From Herminiimonas sp. (GTDB lineage Bacteria; Pseudomonadota; Gammaproteobacteria; Burkholderiales; Burkholderiaceae_D), in assembly GCA_028292265.1 (NCBI GenBank), contig JAQGMR010000051.1, positions 1 through 64,000 on the forward strand: a DNA stretch of 64,000 bases, read 5' to 3'. Shown piece by piece: positions 16,541-25,700 of this stretch. The notes beneath the pieces were generated by a model. The model saw only the letters and a list, made by a program, of their open reading frames with translations, was not told the DNA's origin and did not search any database. A program made the translations under genes and the position numbers. Position 1 is the stretch's first letter. Every line of letters starts with the position of its first letter.

Positions 16541-17079
16541 TGCGCTTTTTTCCTTTTATAAGGCCGGGCCAGCCACGGTTGTGCGGCGGAGCTTAATGAT
16601 ACCTGTCATCGTTGTGCAGTGCGCTGTGGCCGGCGCGGTGGGGGCGTTGAACGGGTCACGAACTGGATTGCGGCGTTCATTGGCAACATGGAGATGCGGA
16701 GCGCGCGGACCTTAAGTCGTCGCGGCATTTTTGATGGGCTGTGCAATGACCTCTACCCACCAAGGCGAATATTTGCCGGACGCCAAGATGGGTGAGGACG
16801 CCCCTGAGGTTTCTAGGCGAGCGGATGCCTCGCCGCTAATCCTTGATCCCAGTGGACTTTAACGGGTGTCGAACGTGGAAGGTTTTTGGAAGTTCGGTGG
16901 AAGGCAGTCGGTGCCTGAAGACGTCCAGCAAACGAGGGCACGCTGCTTGCCACGAGCCAGTAACAGCGGGCCCCGAATGGAAACTTTTGACGCGTTTCCG
17001 TGTAAAAAAAGCGAAACGCGGCGGCTGATGTCCGGAACTTCAAGTGGCCGGTCAACCAGGTCGCCGCGAGGGATGCCCC
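16541..17079. other. Intergenic region of about 540 bp
   Basis: This should contain the promoter of the dadA operon near 16541-16620 and the 3' end of the glycine-zipper transcript. On the minus strand a GCCGCCGCGTTTCGC stretch followed by seven T (17004-17027) could be a weak terminator for the latter. No gene with a ribosome binding site was found. Confidence 0.4.
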
Positions 17080-17295
17080 TTATTTCACCTGACGGCCCAC
17101 AACGCCACCCACCGCCGCACCGCCGACGGTGCCGAGTGTGCCGCCATTCGTCAACACCGAGCCTGCAACGCCGCCCACACCTGCGCCTATGGCAGTGTTT
17201 CGGTCCTGGGTGCTCATGCCACTGCATCCCATCATGGATGCCATTACCAGCGCTACGCCGACAGCGCCAATTGTTCTTGTACGGATTGTTTTCAT
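17080..17295 (-). CDS. Small glycine-zipper lipoprotein (OsmB-like)
   Basis: A 71-aa protein. The start at 17295 has a strong AAGGAG 7 bases upstream. Signal peptide with lipobox MMGC (Cys24 region: ASMMGCSGM), then a Gly-zipper hairpin: AIGAGVGGVAGSVLTNGG and a second glycine-rich stretch ending GRQVK. This architecture is that of OsmB/YmgG-type glycine-zipper 2TM lipoproteins, often induced by osmotic or envelope stress. Exact role unknown. Confidence 0.85.
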   Translation of the reverse strand: MKTIRTRTIGAVGVALVMASMMGCSGMSTQDRNTAIGAGVGGVAGSVLTNGGTLGTVGGAAVGGVVGRQVK

Positions 17296-17572
17296 GATCG
17301 GTCTCCTTTGAGGTTTCGGTTGAGTACCCTTTCCATTAAGCGAGATGCATGCCTGCCCGCCACTTTTTCGGGTGAAACGCAAGGCCGCATGCGCGCCACA
17401 ATTCTTGCTTCTCTTGCCGTGAGCATTCAAGCGCAAGCAAACCTTGATGCGGCCGTGCGGTTCTGTCGCTAGTGGCCGTGCGCCCCAAGAGGCGGCCGAA
17501 GCTGGCGGTTTGATTGTCGTCAATTATTTCCAGTCTTCACCATGCGCCTTCGCGTATCCCGTCAATCGCGAA

Positions 17573-18835
17573 ATGGCAAAATATCCCGTCATGGAAAACG
17601 AAAAAATATCAGCGCAAGCAGCCTCGTCACGCCCAGCGAAAGACGCAAGTGATTCGCGGCCGCCGCTGCCGCCGTCCCAAACTGTAGACGTCGAGGCGGT
17701 GCCGGGGTCAGAAGGAGGCGTACCCGGCGAAGAGCCGACCCTTGTTGCCCGCGTCGCGGTCGACGCGCGCGGCATGGCGATCGGCATCATTGCTGTCGTC
17801 GCTTTCCTTTTTTGCTTGCAGTGGGCGCAGAAATTCCTGATACCGGTTGCCTTCGGCATCTTCCTTTCGTACACACTCAATCCACTCGTATCGTGGCTGG
17901 AAAAAATTCGCGTGCCGCGCTTGGTCGGTACCTGCGCCGTCATGCTTGCGCTGATGGGAGGGATGGTGGCCGCGAGCGGGCCGCTGGTAAACCAGTTCCA
18001 GTCCATTGTCGACAAACTGCCGGAAGTGAGCCGCAAGATATCGAAGGAAATATCAAACAGCCGGGCTGGCTCGTCCAACCTGGAAAAGATGCAGCAGGCC
18101 GCACGCGAACTGGAGCGTGCCACGAACCAGGCGAGCGGCAGTGCTGCGCCCGTGCGTCAGGCAGCCCCGGCGAGCCCGCCACCGTCGGAACGCATCAACG
18201 ATCTTCTGCTGGCTGGCTCCGTGGGCGTGGCGGAATTCGTGGCGCAGGCAACGACGGTCGTTTTTCTGGTGTTCTTCCTGCTGCTGGCTGGCGACACCTA
18301 CAAGCGCAAGATGGTCCGGCTGACCGGTCCGACCTTCTCCCAGAAAAAAATCACGGTGCAGATAATGGATGACATCAACCTGTCGATCCAGCGCTACATG
18401 TTCACGCTACTTGTCACCAACACGACACTGGCTCTGTGCATGTGGGGTGCGCTGCGGCTGCTCGGCCTGGAAAACGCAGGCGCATGGGCGGCGGCCGCCG
18501 GACTGGTCCACATCATCCCGTACTTCGGCCCCTTGCTGATCATGATCGCCACCGGCGTGGCCGCCTTCCTTCAGTTCGGCACCATTTCGTCGGCGTTGAT
18601 TACGGCCGGCGCTTCGCTCCTGATTGCCACTATGGTCGGTACCTTCCTCACCACCTGGATGACAGGGCGCATCGCCCGCATGAATGCCGCGGCGGTGTTC
18701 ATTGGGCTGCTGTTCTGGGGCTGGCTATGGGGCGTGTGTGGACTGCTTCTCGGCATTCCAATCATCGTGGTCATCAAGGTCGTCGCCGAACACATCGAGG
18801 GGTTGCAGAAAGTGGCGGAGCTTCTAGGAGAATGA
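17573..18835 (+). CDS. AI-2E family (PerM/TqsA-type) membrane protein
   Basis: About 420 aa. Starts at 17573 (ATG) or 17591 are both possible; neither has a good ribosome binding site. A hydrophilic Pro/Ser-rich cytoplasmic extension of about 65 residues precedes the membrane core, which has about eight helices with a large loop (roughly residues 140-210) containing an Ala/Pro-rich stretch. The C-terminal half shows the AI-2E motif LVHIIPYFGPLL and ends with VAEHIEGLQKVAELLGE. Family members include the TqsA autoinducer-2 exporter and Na+/H+ antiporters; substrate is not predictable. An imperfect copy of its last codons follows (18850-18877). Confidence 0.88.
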   Translation: MAKYPVMENEKISAQAASSRPAKDASDSRPPLPPSQTVDVEAVPGSEGGVPGEEPTLVARVAVDARGMAIGIIAVVAFLFCLQWAQKFLIPVAFGIFLSYTLNPLVSWLEKIRVPRLVGTCAVMLALMGGMVAASGPLVNQFQSIVDKLPEVSRKISKEISNSRAGSSNLEKMQQAARELERATNQASGSAAPVRQAAPASPPPSERINDLLLAGSVGVAEFVAQATTVVFLVFFLLLAGDTYKRKMVRLTGPTFSQKKITVQIMDDINLSIQRYMFTLLVTNTTLALCMWGALRLLGLENAGAWAAAAGLVHIIPYFGPLLIMIATGVAAFLQFGTISSALITAGASLLIATMVGTFLTTWMTGRIARMNAAAVFIGLLFWGWLWGVCGLLLGIPIIVVIKVVAEHIEGLQKVAELLGE

Positions 18836-18877
18836 CCTGGTAGGGTGTCTGGCGGAGCTTCTCGGGGAATGACCCGG
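18813..18877 (+). repeat. Duplicated 3' end of the PerM-type gene
   Basis: The 28-bp stretch 18813-18840, which holds the last codons and stop, recurs at 18850-18877 with three mismatches. The second copy still reads ELLGE-stop. It is likely a small tandem duplication of about 37 bp. Confidence 0.75.
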
Positions 18878-18899
18878 GACGGCGTCCGTACGAAATACC

Positions 18900-19085
18900 T
18901 TATTTCCCGCTTTTTTCTTGAGATTCCTCTTCGCCTGTCGGCGCAAAAGGCCCTTGCGTCCACATGCGGTTTCTTTGCTCCCCATTTGGGCCGCCATAGG
19001 CACGAATCCACAGCAGTCCACCCACCACAGGCGCTGCAATCAAAACAGCCCACGTCAAGACGCTATGCCAGTCAATCGAATGCAT
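18900..19085 (-). CDS. Small single-pass membrane protein, hypothetical
   Basis: A 61-aa protein: residues 8-28 form one hydrophobic helix (VLTWAVLIAAPVVGGLLWI), followed by a polar tail ending with Glu/Ser/Lys residues. GGAGAG sits 7 bases before the ATG at 19085, supporting translation. It has Trp residues at both helix edges, as in small membrane subunits. I do not recognise a family. Convergent with the PerM-type gene. Confidence 0.55.
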   Translation of the reverse strand: MHSIDWHSVLTWAVLIAAPVVGGLLWIRAYGGPNGEQRNRMWTQGPFAPTGEEESQEKSGK

Positions 19086-19240
19086 GCTTGCTCTCCGCTA
19101 GTGAGGAATAGGGATATTTGAACCTTGGCTCATGCCGATCACAGTGAGCATAACGGTCAGGAAGCAGGGGTTCAAGCAGGACGACGCCAGACGTTGCAGC
19201 CAATTGGTTCACGCGTCCGTGTCGTCGCCAACAGCTTAAG

Positions 19241-19720
19241 TTACTCCGCGCCGCCAAGCGGCAACGCCGTCTTGTATTTCACCTGCTTGAGCGCGAAGCT
19301 TGAGCGGATGTTCTTGATGCCGGGAATGCGGGTCAGGTGGTCAAGGATGAAATGCTCCAGCGCCTGGATGTCGGGCACCACGATCCGAAGCAGGTAGTCT
19401 GCATCGCCCGTCATCAGATACACCTCCATCACCTCGTCGAAACGGCTGACCGCCGTTTCAAAGCGCGCAAGTGCGCCGGATTCCTGTTTCTCCAGGCTGA
19501 CCTGCACGAACACGTTGACCTTCAGCCCGAGCGCATGCGGATCAGCCAGGGCAACGTAGCGCGAGATGACTTTTCGCGCCTCGAGGTTCTTGACCCGCGC
19601 AAGCGTCGGTGAAGGCGACAGGTTTATTTTGCCGGCAAGGTCGACATTGCTGAGCGAGGAATCGTGCTGCAGCAGCTTGAGGATACGCAAATCGGTTGCG
19701 TCTAGTGCTATGGGCGACAT
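19241..19720 (-). CDS. Lrp/AsnC-family transcriptional regulator
   Basis: A 159-aa protein. An N-terminal winged HTH (about 8-65; ALDATDLRILKLLQHD ... LSPSPTLARVKNLE) is followed by a RAM ligand-binding domain (75-150; LMTGDADYLLRIVVPD). The start at 19720 (MSPIALDATD) was chosen because the HTH begins directly after it. It is divergent from the E1-type dehydrogenase gene with 122 bp between starts. In Pseudomonas putida an Lrp-type regulator MdeR is next to an E1-type gene mdeB for 2-oxobutyrate use, so control of the neighbour by an amino acid is a reasonable inference. Confidence 0.92.
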   Translation of the reverse strand: MSPIALDATDLRILKLLQHDSSLSNVDLAGKINLSPSPTLARVKNLEARKVISRYVALADPHALGLKVNVFVQVSLEKQESGALARFETAVSRFDEVMEVYLMTGDADYLLRIVVPDIQALEHFILDHLTRIPGIKNIRSSFALKQVKYKTALPLGGAE

Positions 19721-19842
19721 AAAAATCCATATTGTTGCGTGATGCGGCATTTTATGCCGAAAAAGGCGCAGCTTGCCGCGCAATTCAGTTCCACATGCTG
19801 GGCTATTCTGGCTACCTTGTAGGCACTTCTTTTGGAGCGAAA

Positions 19843-22524
19843 ATGGACATGCCTTCCCCCGATCTGCTGCGCCTGGCCGCTGCGTCCCTCGACACCGACC
19901 GCGAGGAAACCGCGGAATGGCTCGATGCGCTTCATGCAGTCGTTCATTCGGTGGGCAAAGACCGCGCGCGCTTCCTGCTGTCCAGGCTGGCGGAGGCGGC
20001 GCGCGCCCTCGATGTTGGCTGGAGCGATGCGCGCAGGAGTGCCTACATCAACACCATTCCAGCCGGCGATGAACCGCCATTCCCGGGCGGTGGCGAGGCG
20101 CTCGAAGTTGAAGGACGCGTGGCCGCGATCCTGCGCTGGAACGCGCTGGCCATGGTGGTTCGGGCCAATCGCGCGCATGGGGAACTGGGCGGGCACATCG
20201 CCAGTTATGCGTCGGCGGCGGATCTGTTCGAAGTCGGCTTTAATCATTTCTTCCGGGCCCGAACTGAGGACTTCGGCGGCGACTTGGTTTATTTCCAGGC
20301 GCATTCAGCGCCAGGCATTTATGCCCGAGCCTTCCTCGAAGGCACGTTAAGTGAAACTGAGCTTGGCTACTATCGACAGGAAATTTTGGCCCGCAAAGAA
20401 GGCGAACGCGGGCTGTCGTCCTACCCGCATCCCTGGCTGATGCCGGACTTTTGGCAATTCCCGACCGGGTCCATGGGGCTCGGACCAATCAATGCGATCT
20501 ATCAGGCGCGATTTCTGCGCTACCTTGAGCACCGCAACTTGTTGCCGGCCCAGGGCAGAAAAGTATGGGGCGTGTTCGGGGACGGCGAAATGGACGAGCC
20601 GGAATCGCTCGCGGCCTTGAGCCTCGCTGCGCGCGAAAGCCTGGATAACCTCGTGTTTGTCGTCAACTGCAATCTGCAGCGTCTGGATGGGCCGGTGCGC
20701 GGCAACGGCCACATTGTCGATGAGCTTGAGACCTTGTTCGGCGGCGCTGGCTGGAACGTTATCAAGCTGCTGTGGGGATCGGACTGGGACCCTTTGTTTG
20801 CCCAGGACAGCGACGGCGCACTGGTCGAGGCGCTGAACCGTACCGTGGATGGTCAATTACAGACCTTCGCCGCCAACGACGGCGGCTTCAACCGCGAACA
20901 TTTTTTCGGGCAAAACCCGGCCCTGCGCGCCATTGCCGAGCAGCTTAGCGACGAACAGATTGATTTGCTGCGGCGAGGCGGGCATGACATGAAGAAGATT
21001 CATGCAGCCTATGCCGCCGCCGACCTCCATGCTGGTCGGCCCACTGTCATTCTTGCGCAAACCAAGAAGGGCTTCGGCATGGGCTCGGCAGGGCAGGGCC
21101 GCATGACGACCCACCAGCAGAAGAAACTCGACACCGCTGACCTGTTTGAATTCCGCGCCCGCTTCAAGCTGCCACTCAGCGACGCGCAGTGTGAAAGCCT
21201 CTCGTTCTACAAGCCGGCTGACGATAGCGCAGAGATGCGCCACCTTCGCGCACGGCGGGCAGCACTCGGTGGCAATCTGCCGCGCCGGCAGAATCCCGGC
21301 ACGACCCTTCAAGTACCGCCGATAGAAAGCTGGGCTGCCTTTGCGCTCGACGCCAACGGCAAGGAAATGTCGTCGACCATGGCGCTGGTGCGCATGATGG
21401 GCAACCTGCTCAAGGCGCCGGGCATCGGTCCGCGCGTAGTGCCAATCGTGGCCGACGAAGCGCGCACTTTCGGCATGGCCAACCTGTTCCGGCAAGTTGG
21501 CATCTATTCCTCGCAGGGCCAGCTGTACGAGCCGGAAGACATCGGCTCCATTCTTTACTACCGCGAAGCGAAGGATGGCCAGATCCTGGAGGAAGGCATT
21601 ACCGAAGCAGGCGCCTTATCCTCATGGACCGCGGCCGCAACTAGCTACTCGGTGCATGGCCTGCCGATGCTGCCGTTCTACATCTACTACTCAATGTTCG
21701 GGTTCCAGCGCGTCGGCGACCTGATCTGGGCTGCGGCAGACCAGCGCTCGCGCGGCTTCCTGTTCGGCGCCACTTCCGGACGGACCACCCTCGCCGGCGA
21801 AGGCTTGCAGCACCAGGATGGCAGCAGCCACCTGGTTGCCGCCACCATTCCGAACTGCGTCGCCTACGATCCTGCCAGCGCTCACGAACTCGCCGTTATC
21901 CTGCAAGACGGCATGCAGCGCATGCTGGAACGTGATGAAGACGTGTTCTATTACGTCACGGTCACCAATGAGAACGAAGCCCAGCCTTCGATGCCGCGTG
22001 GTGACAACGTCCATGAAGGCATACTGCGCGGCCTGTATTGCCTGCTGCCGTTAGCGGCGCCACAGGTTCGACTGCTCGGCGCCGGGCCGCTGCTGAAAGA
22101 AGCCATCAAGGCCGCGGCGCTGCTGAAGAGTGAGTTTGCGGTCGAGGCCGAGGTGTGGAGCGTAACCAGCTTTTCGGAATTGGCGCGCGACGGTGTGGCG
22201 GTGGAACGTGCCAACCGGCTTCTTGGTCGAACCGACACCTCGTGGGTCGAGCGCCAGTTGCAGGGCTCACAGGCGCCAGTGGTGGCAGTTAGCGACTATG
22301 TGCGGGCGGTTGCGGAAAGCATCCGCGCATTCGTCACCGCGCCTTATGTGGCGCTGGGCACCGATGGCTTTGGCCGGAGCGATACCCGCGCGCACCTGCG
22401 CGACTTTTTCGAGGTCGATGCACGCTGGATTGCCTTCGCGGCGCTCAGTGAGCTGGCAGAGTTCACGGAGCGGCGAGTGGAAATCGCCAGCAGGCTTCGA
22501 CTCGTTGTCGATCGCGCGTCATAG
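19843..22524 (+). CDS. Homodimeric 2-oxoacid (pyruvate-type) dehydrogenase E1 component
   Basis: An 893-aa protein homologous to AceE along its whole length. The ThDP motif GDGEMDEPES (about residue 246) ends in VNCNLQRLDGPVRGNG, and the C-terminal region has TSGRTTLAGEGLQHQDG. GGAG lies 6 bases before ATG. No E2 (aceF) or E3 gene follows, whereas the housekeeping aceE is normally in an aceEF operon; this is therefore probably a second, specialised E1, like MdeB, the 2-oxobutyrate dehydrogenase E1 in Pseudomonas. The divergent Lrp regulator fits amino-acid-derived substrate use (methionine or threonine catabolism). It would borrow E2/E3 from the main complex. Confidence 0.85.
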   Translation: MDMPSPDLLRLAAASLDTDREETAEWLDALHAVVHSVGKDRARFLLSRLAEAARALDVGWSDARRSAYINTIPAGDEPPFPGGGEALEVEGRVAAILRWNALAMVVRANRAHGELGGHIASYASAADLFEVGFNHFFRARTEDFGGDLVYFQAHSAPGIYARAFLEGTLSETELGYYRQEILARKEGERGLSSYPHPWLMPDFWQFPTGSMGLGPINAIYQARFLRYLEHRNLLPAQGRKVWGVFGDGEMDEPESLAALSLAARESLDNLVFVVNCNLQRLDGPVRGNGHIVDELETLFGGAGWNVIKLLWGSDWDPLFAQDSDGALVEALNRTVDGQLQTFAANDGGFNREHFFGQNPALRAIAEQLSDEQIDLLRRGGHDMKKIHAAYAAADLHAGRPTVILAQTKKGFGMGSAGQGRMTTHQQKKLDTADLFEFRARFKLPLSDAQCESLSFYKPADDSAEMRHLRARRAALGGNLPRRQNPGTTLQVPPIESWAAFALDANGKEMSSTMALVRMMGNLLKAPGIGPRVVPIVADEARTFGMANLFRQVGIYSSQGQLYEPEDIGSILYYREAKDGQILEEGITEAGALSSWTAAATSYSVHGLPMLPFYIYYSMFGFQRVGDLIWAAADQRSRGFLFGATSGRTTLAGEGLQHQDGSSHLVAATIPNCVAYDPASAHELAVILQDGMQRMLERDEDVFYYVTVTNENEAQPSMPRGDNVHEGILRGLYCLLPLAAPQVRLLGAGPLLKEAIKAAALLKSEFAVEAEVWSVTSFSELARDGVAVERANRLLGRTDTSWVERQLQGSQAPVVAVSDYVRAVAESIRAFVTAPYVALGTDGFGRSDTRAHLRDFFEVDARWIAFAALSELAEFTERRVEIASRLRLVVDRAS

Positions 22525-22751
22525 AAAGTTGGCCGAAACGCGGGCCGGGACTCGGGGAAGGGCGCCCGCCGATCTCCAGAATTGGATGAAGAACTCCAGT
22601 GCGAGACCGCTGATCCGCGTTGCGAATTTGAAACCGCGGAATCTTTCGCCTTCACCCATCAACTGTCCTCGACTATCATCGCGCCACGGACCGGTAATTG
22701 CCGCTCCGCAAAACCGGGCAAACCGGGCATTCGAAAGAGCGAAAATAGCCG

Positions 22752-25700
22752 ATGCGGCAGAGTCGAATCCGAAGGGCATTGTTATTGACTGTTTTTCTTG
22801 CTGCCGTAGCGCATGTGACGCCAGCGGCGGCAGTCGCCGTCACTTGCACAATGATATCGAGTGGCAACTGGAATGCCGCCGGGACGTGGAACAACGCCTG
22901 CACGACTGCCGGCGGCAACGATACCAACGGCCCCGGCGCGGACGACGCAGTCATCATCGCCAACATCAACAAGGGCGTCCTGACCGTAACGGCAAATGCG
23001 GCTGCGGCGAGCATTGACTTCGTAACCGGAAACAAGGATGGCGTCCTCAACATCAATCCCGGAATAACGCTCACTTCCGGGAATGTCACCATTACCACGA
23101 ACGATGCGCAGAAACAGATCGATGTGGGGGCTAGCGCTTCGCTCCTGATAAATGGAAACCTGACCATATCCCAAACCGGCGGGTTCGATGCCGGGATCAA
23201 GCTCGAAAGCGGTGCGGCGACGCTGGTAGCGGTAAGCGGGAACATTAATATCAGCACCGTTGACGGGCTTTCTGGCTTCACCTTCGTGGGCAACGGCAAG
23301 CTGCAAGCCGGCGGAAGCTTTTCGGCGGGCGGACTTCTGGCGGCTGGCACCGGGACGGTCGAATTCAACGATACTGCCGCCCAGTCGATCCCGGTTTACG
23401 CCTACAACAACCTCACGATCAACAACGCAAGCGGCGCATCACTGTCTGGCGACACGACTGTGCCCGGCACCCTGACGCTTGCCAGTGGGACCCTGAACGT
23501 CGGGGCAAGGACGTTAACACTGAACGGACCGACGATTGTGGGTACTCCAGTCAATCTCGCCACGACCTCCAGCTCCTCGCTAGTGTTCGGAGGGTCTTCA
23601 ACCGGGGTCAATGTCCCGCTTGGCGTTGTCGTGCTGAACAATCTCACGGTCAGCAATGTGAATGGCGTCACGCTCAATAGCAGCCCCACCGTAGCGACCG
23701 TCAATCTCTCCGGCCCCGTCATTGCCGGCGCCAACAAGCTGACAATCAGCGCGAACTGTCCCAGTTCAGTGGTTCAGTCCGGCACGGGATTCGTAGACGG
23801 CATGGTCAAGCTGACTTTCCCTGCACTTTCCACCACCTGCGTATTCCCTCTCGGGACAGTCGCGGGCAGCAGCGCCACCTATGCGCCGGTCAGCTTCACC
23901 GCGCCGGCCGGCGGCGGCACGCTGACCGCAGCCACTTTCGGCCAGGAGCATCCACAGATCGCAAGCTCCGACATCAGCGCCACGCAGGACGCCAATCGCT
24001 ACTGGACCTTGTGGGACACCGGTGATACGCTCACTGCCTCGACATACGGCGCGGTGTTCAACTTCGCTACTGGCGATGTGGATTCCGGCGCGACCGCCAC
24101 GGGTTTCGTTCTCGACAAGTACGTCGGTGCGGCCTGGTCTTTGCCAACTCCGATTAGCGCGACCGCAACCTCCGTAACGGCGAGCAGCATTGCCGGGCCG
24201 CTGAACAGCACTGTGGGCTTTGCAGTCGGTGCAGTCGACACGCAATGCCCAGTCCCTTCAGGACTACCAGCCGGCATGTCCTGCGTCTGCGACAATTTCG
24301 GGCGCAGCAACGTCAACCCGTCCACCATCTTCGGTAGCAACTTCACGCTGTCGCAAAGCAGTGGCACGAGCGGGTGGCCAAAAATCGCAACCTCCGGCTT
24401 CCTGCAGCTGACGGACAACAGCGCGAACATGTCAACGTCCGCCACGCTCCCGGGCACCTTCCAGGCCGCGGGAAATCTGATCACGATCGAGTTCAAACAC
24501 TACTCCTACAGCGGTACTGGGGCCAACGGCATTGCGCTGACCCTTTCTGATTCTGCCGTCACGCCGGCGCCCGGCGCATTTGGCGGCTCGCTTGGCTATG
24601 CGCAGAAAAACACGCCGAGCATCATTCCGGGCTTCGCCGGCGGCTGGGTTGGCATTGCGCTCGATGAGTTCGGCACTTTTTCGGCGCCGACCGAGGGCCG
24701 CATCCTCGGACCGGGAACCGTCGCAGATTCGGTCTCAATTCGGGGCTCCGGTTCCGGGCAGACCGGTTACCCTTACATCGGTGGCACCGGGACACTGTCG
24801 CCAGGCATCGACAATACAGCGGCCGCACGCCCGCTTGGTTACACCTATCGGGTGACCGTGGATGCGCGCTGCTTCCAGGCGAACCCGAGCGGAGTCGGTT
24901 GCAACAACGTCGGGCTAGCCAAAAAGACCACCGTCGCGGTTGACCGTGACACTGCAGGGGGCACTAATTACAGCCCCCTGGTTTCAGCCTTCGACGCCTT
25001 TGCAGCCAATGCGAGCCAGGCCAATGTACCCGCCAACTGGCTCTTGTCCTTCACCGGTTCGACCAGCGGCGCAGCCAATATTCACGAACTGACGGGTCTG
25101 AAGGTGTGCGCCCAAACCATCACGCCGCCAGCAGGCTACCTGATCCAGGTGGACAACCTGACGCCCAGCAGTTGCAGCGCGCCGGGCGGCACGCCGAACT
25201 CGCCGGTTGTCACGGTGATGGCAAGGGATTCAGGTGGCAATCCGATCACGAACTACGCCAACACCATCAATCTGTCCGCGACGCTGGCGGGTGGCGGCGC
25301 CTCGTCGGCGACTTGGCGGAAGGTCGGTGCTGCCGCAAACCTCGTCGGCAATCAATACACCTTTGTCGCGGCTGACAAAGGCTCGGCGCAGTTCTATCTG
25401 ACGGATGCAAGCACCCAGACGGTCTTTGTGACGGTGACAGAAAACGGTGGCGCGATCTCGGCGACTGCCGCGTCGCCAGTCGCGTTTAGCGGGGGCGGGT
25501 CATTCTCCATCACCAACATCGATACGCTGGCAGCAGGCGCAGGCGGCGGTGTCGTTGCGGGACGCGATCATCTATTTCAGATAAAACGCCTGAACTGTTC
25601 GGGCACGGCGACGACAGATACGACGTATGGCGGGACGAAGGCACTCGACGGCTGGTACAACCCGGCCGCTTCCGATCATCCAGCGGGCGCGTTGGCGCCG

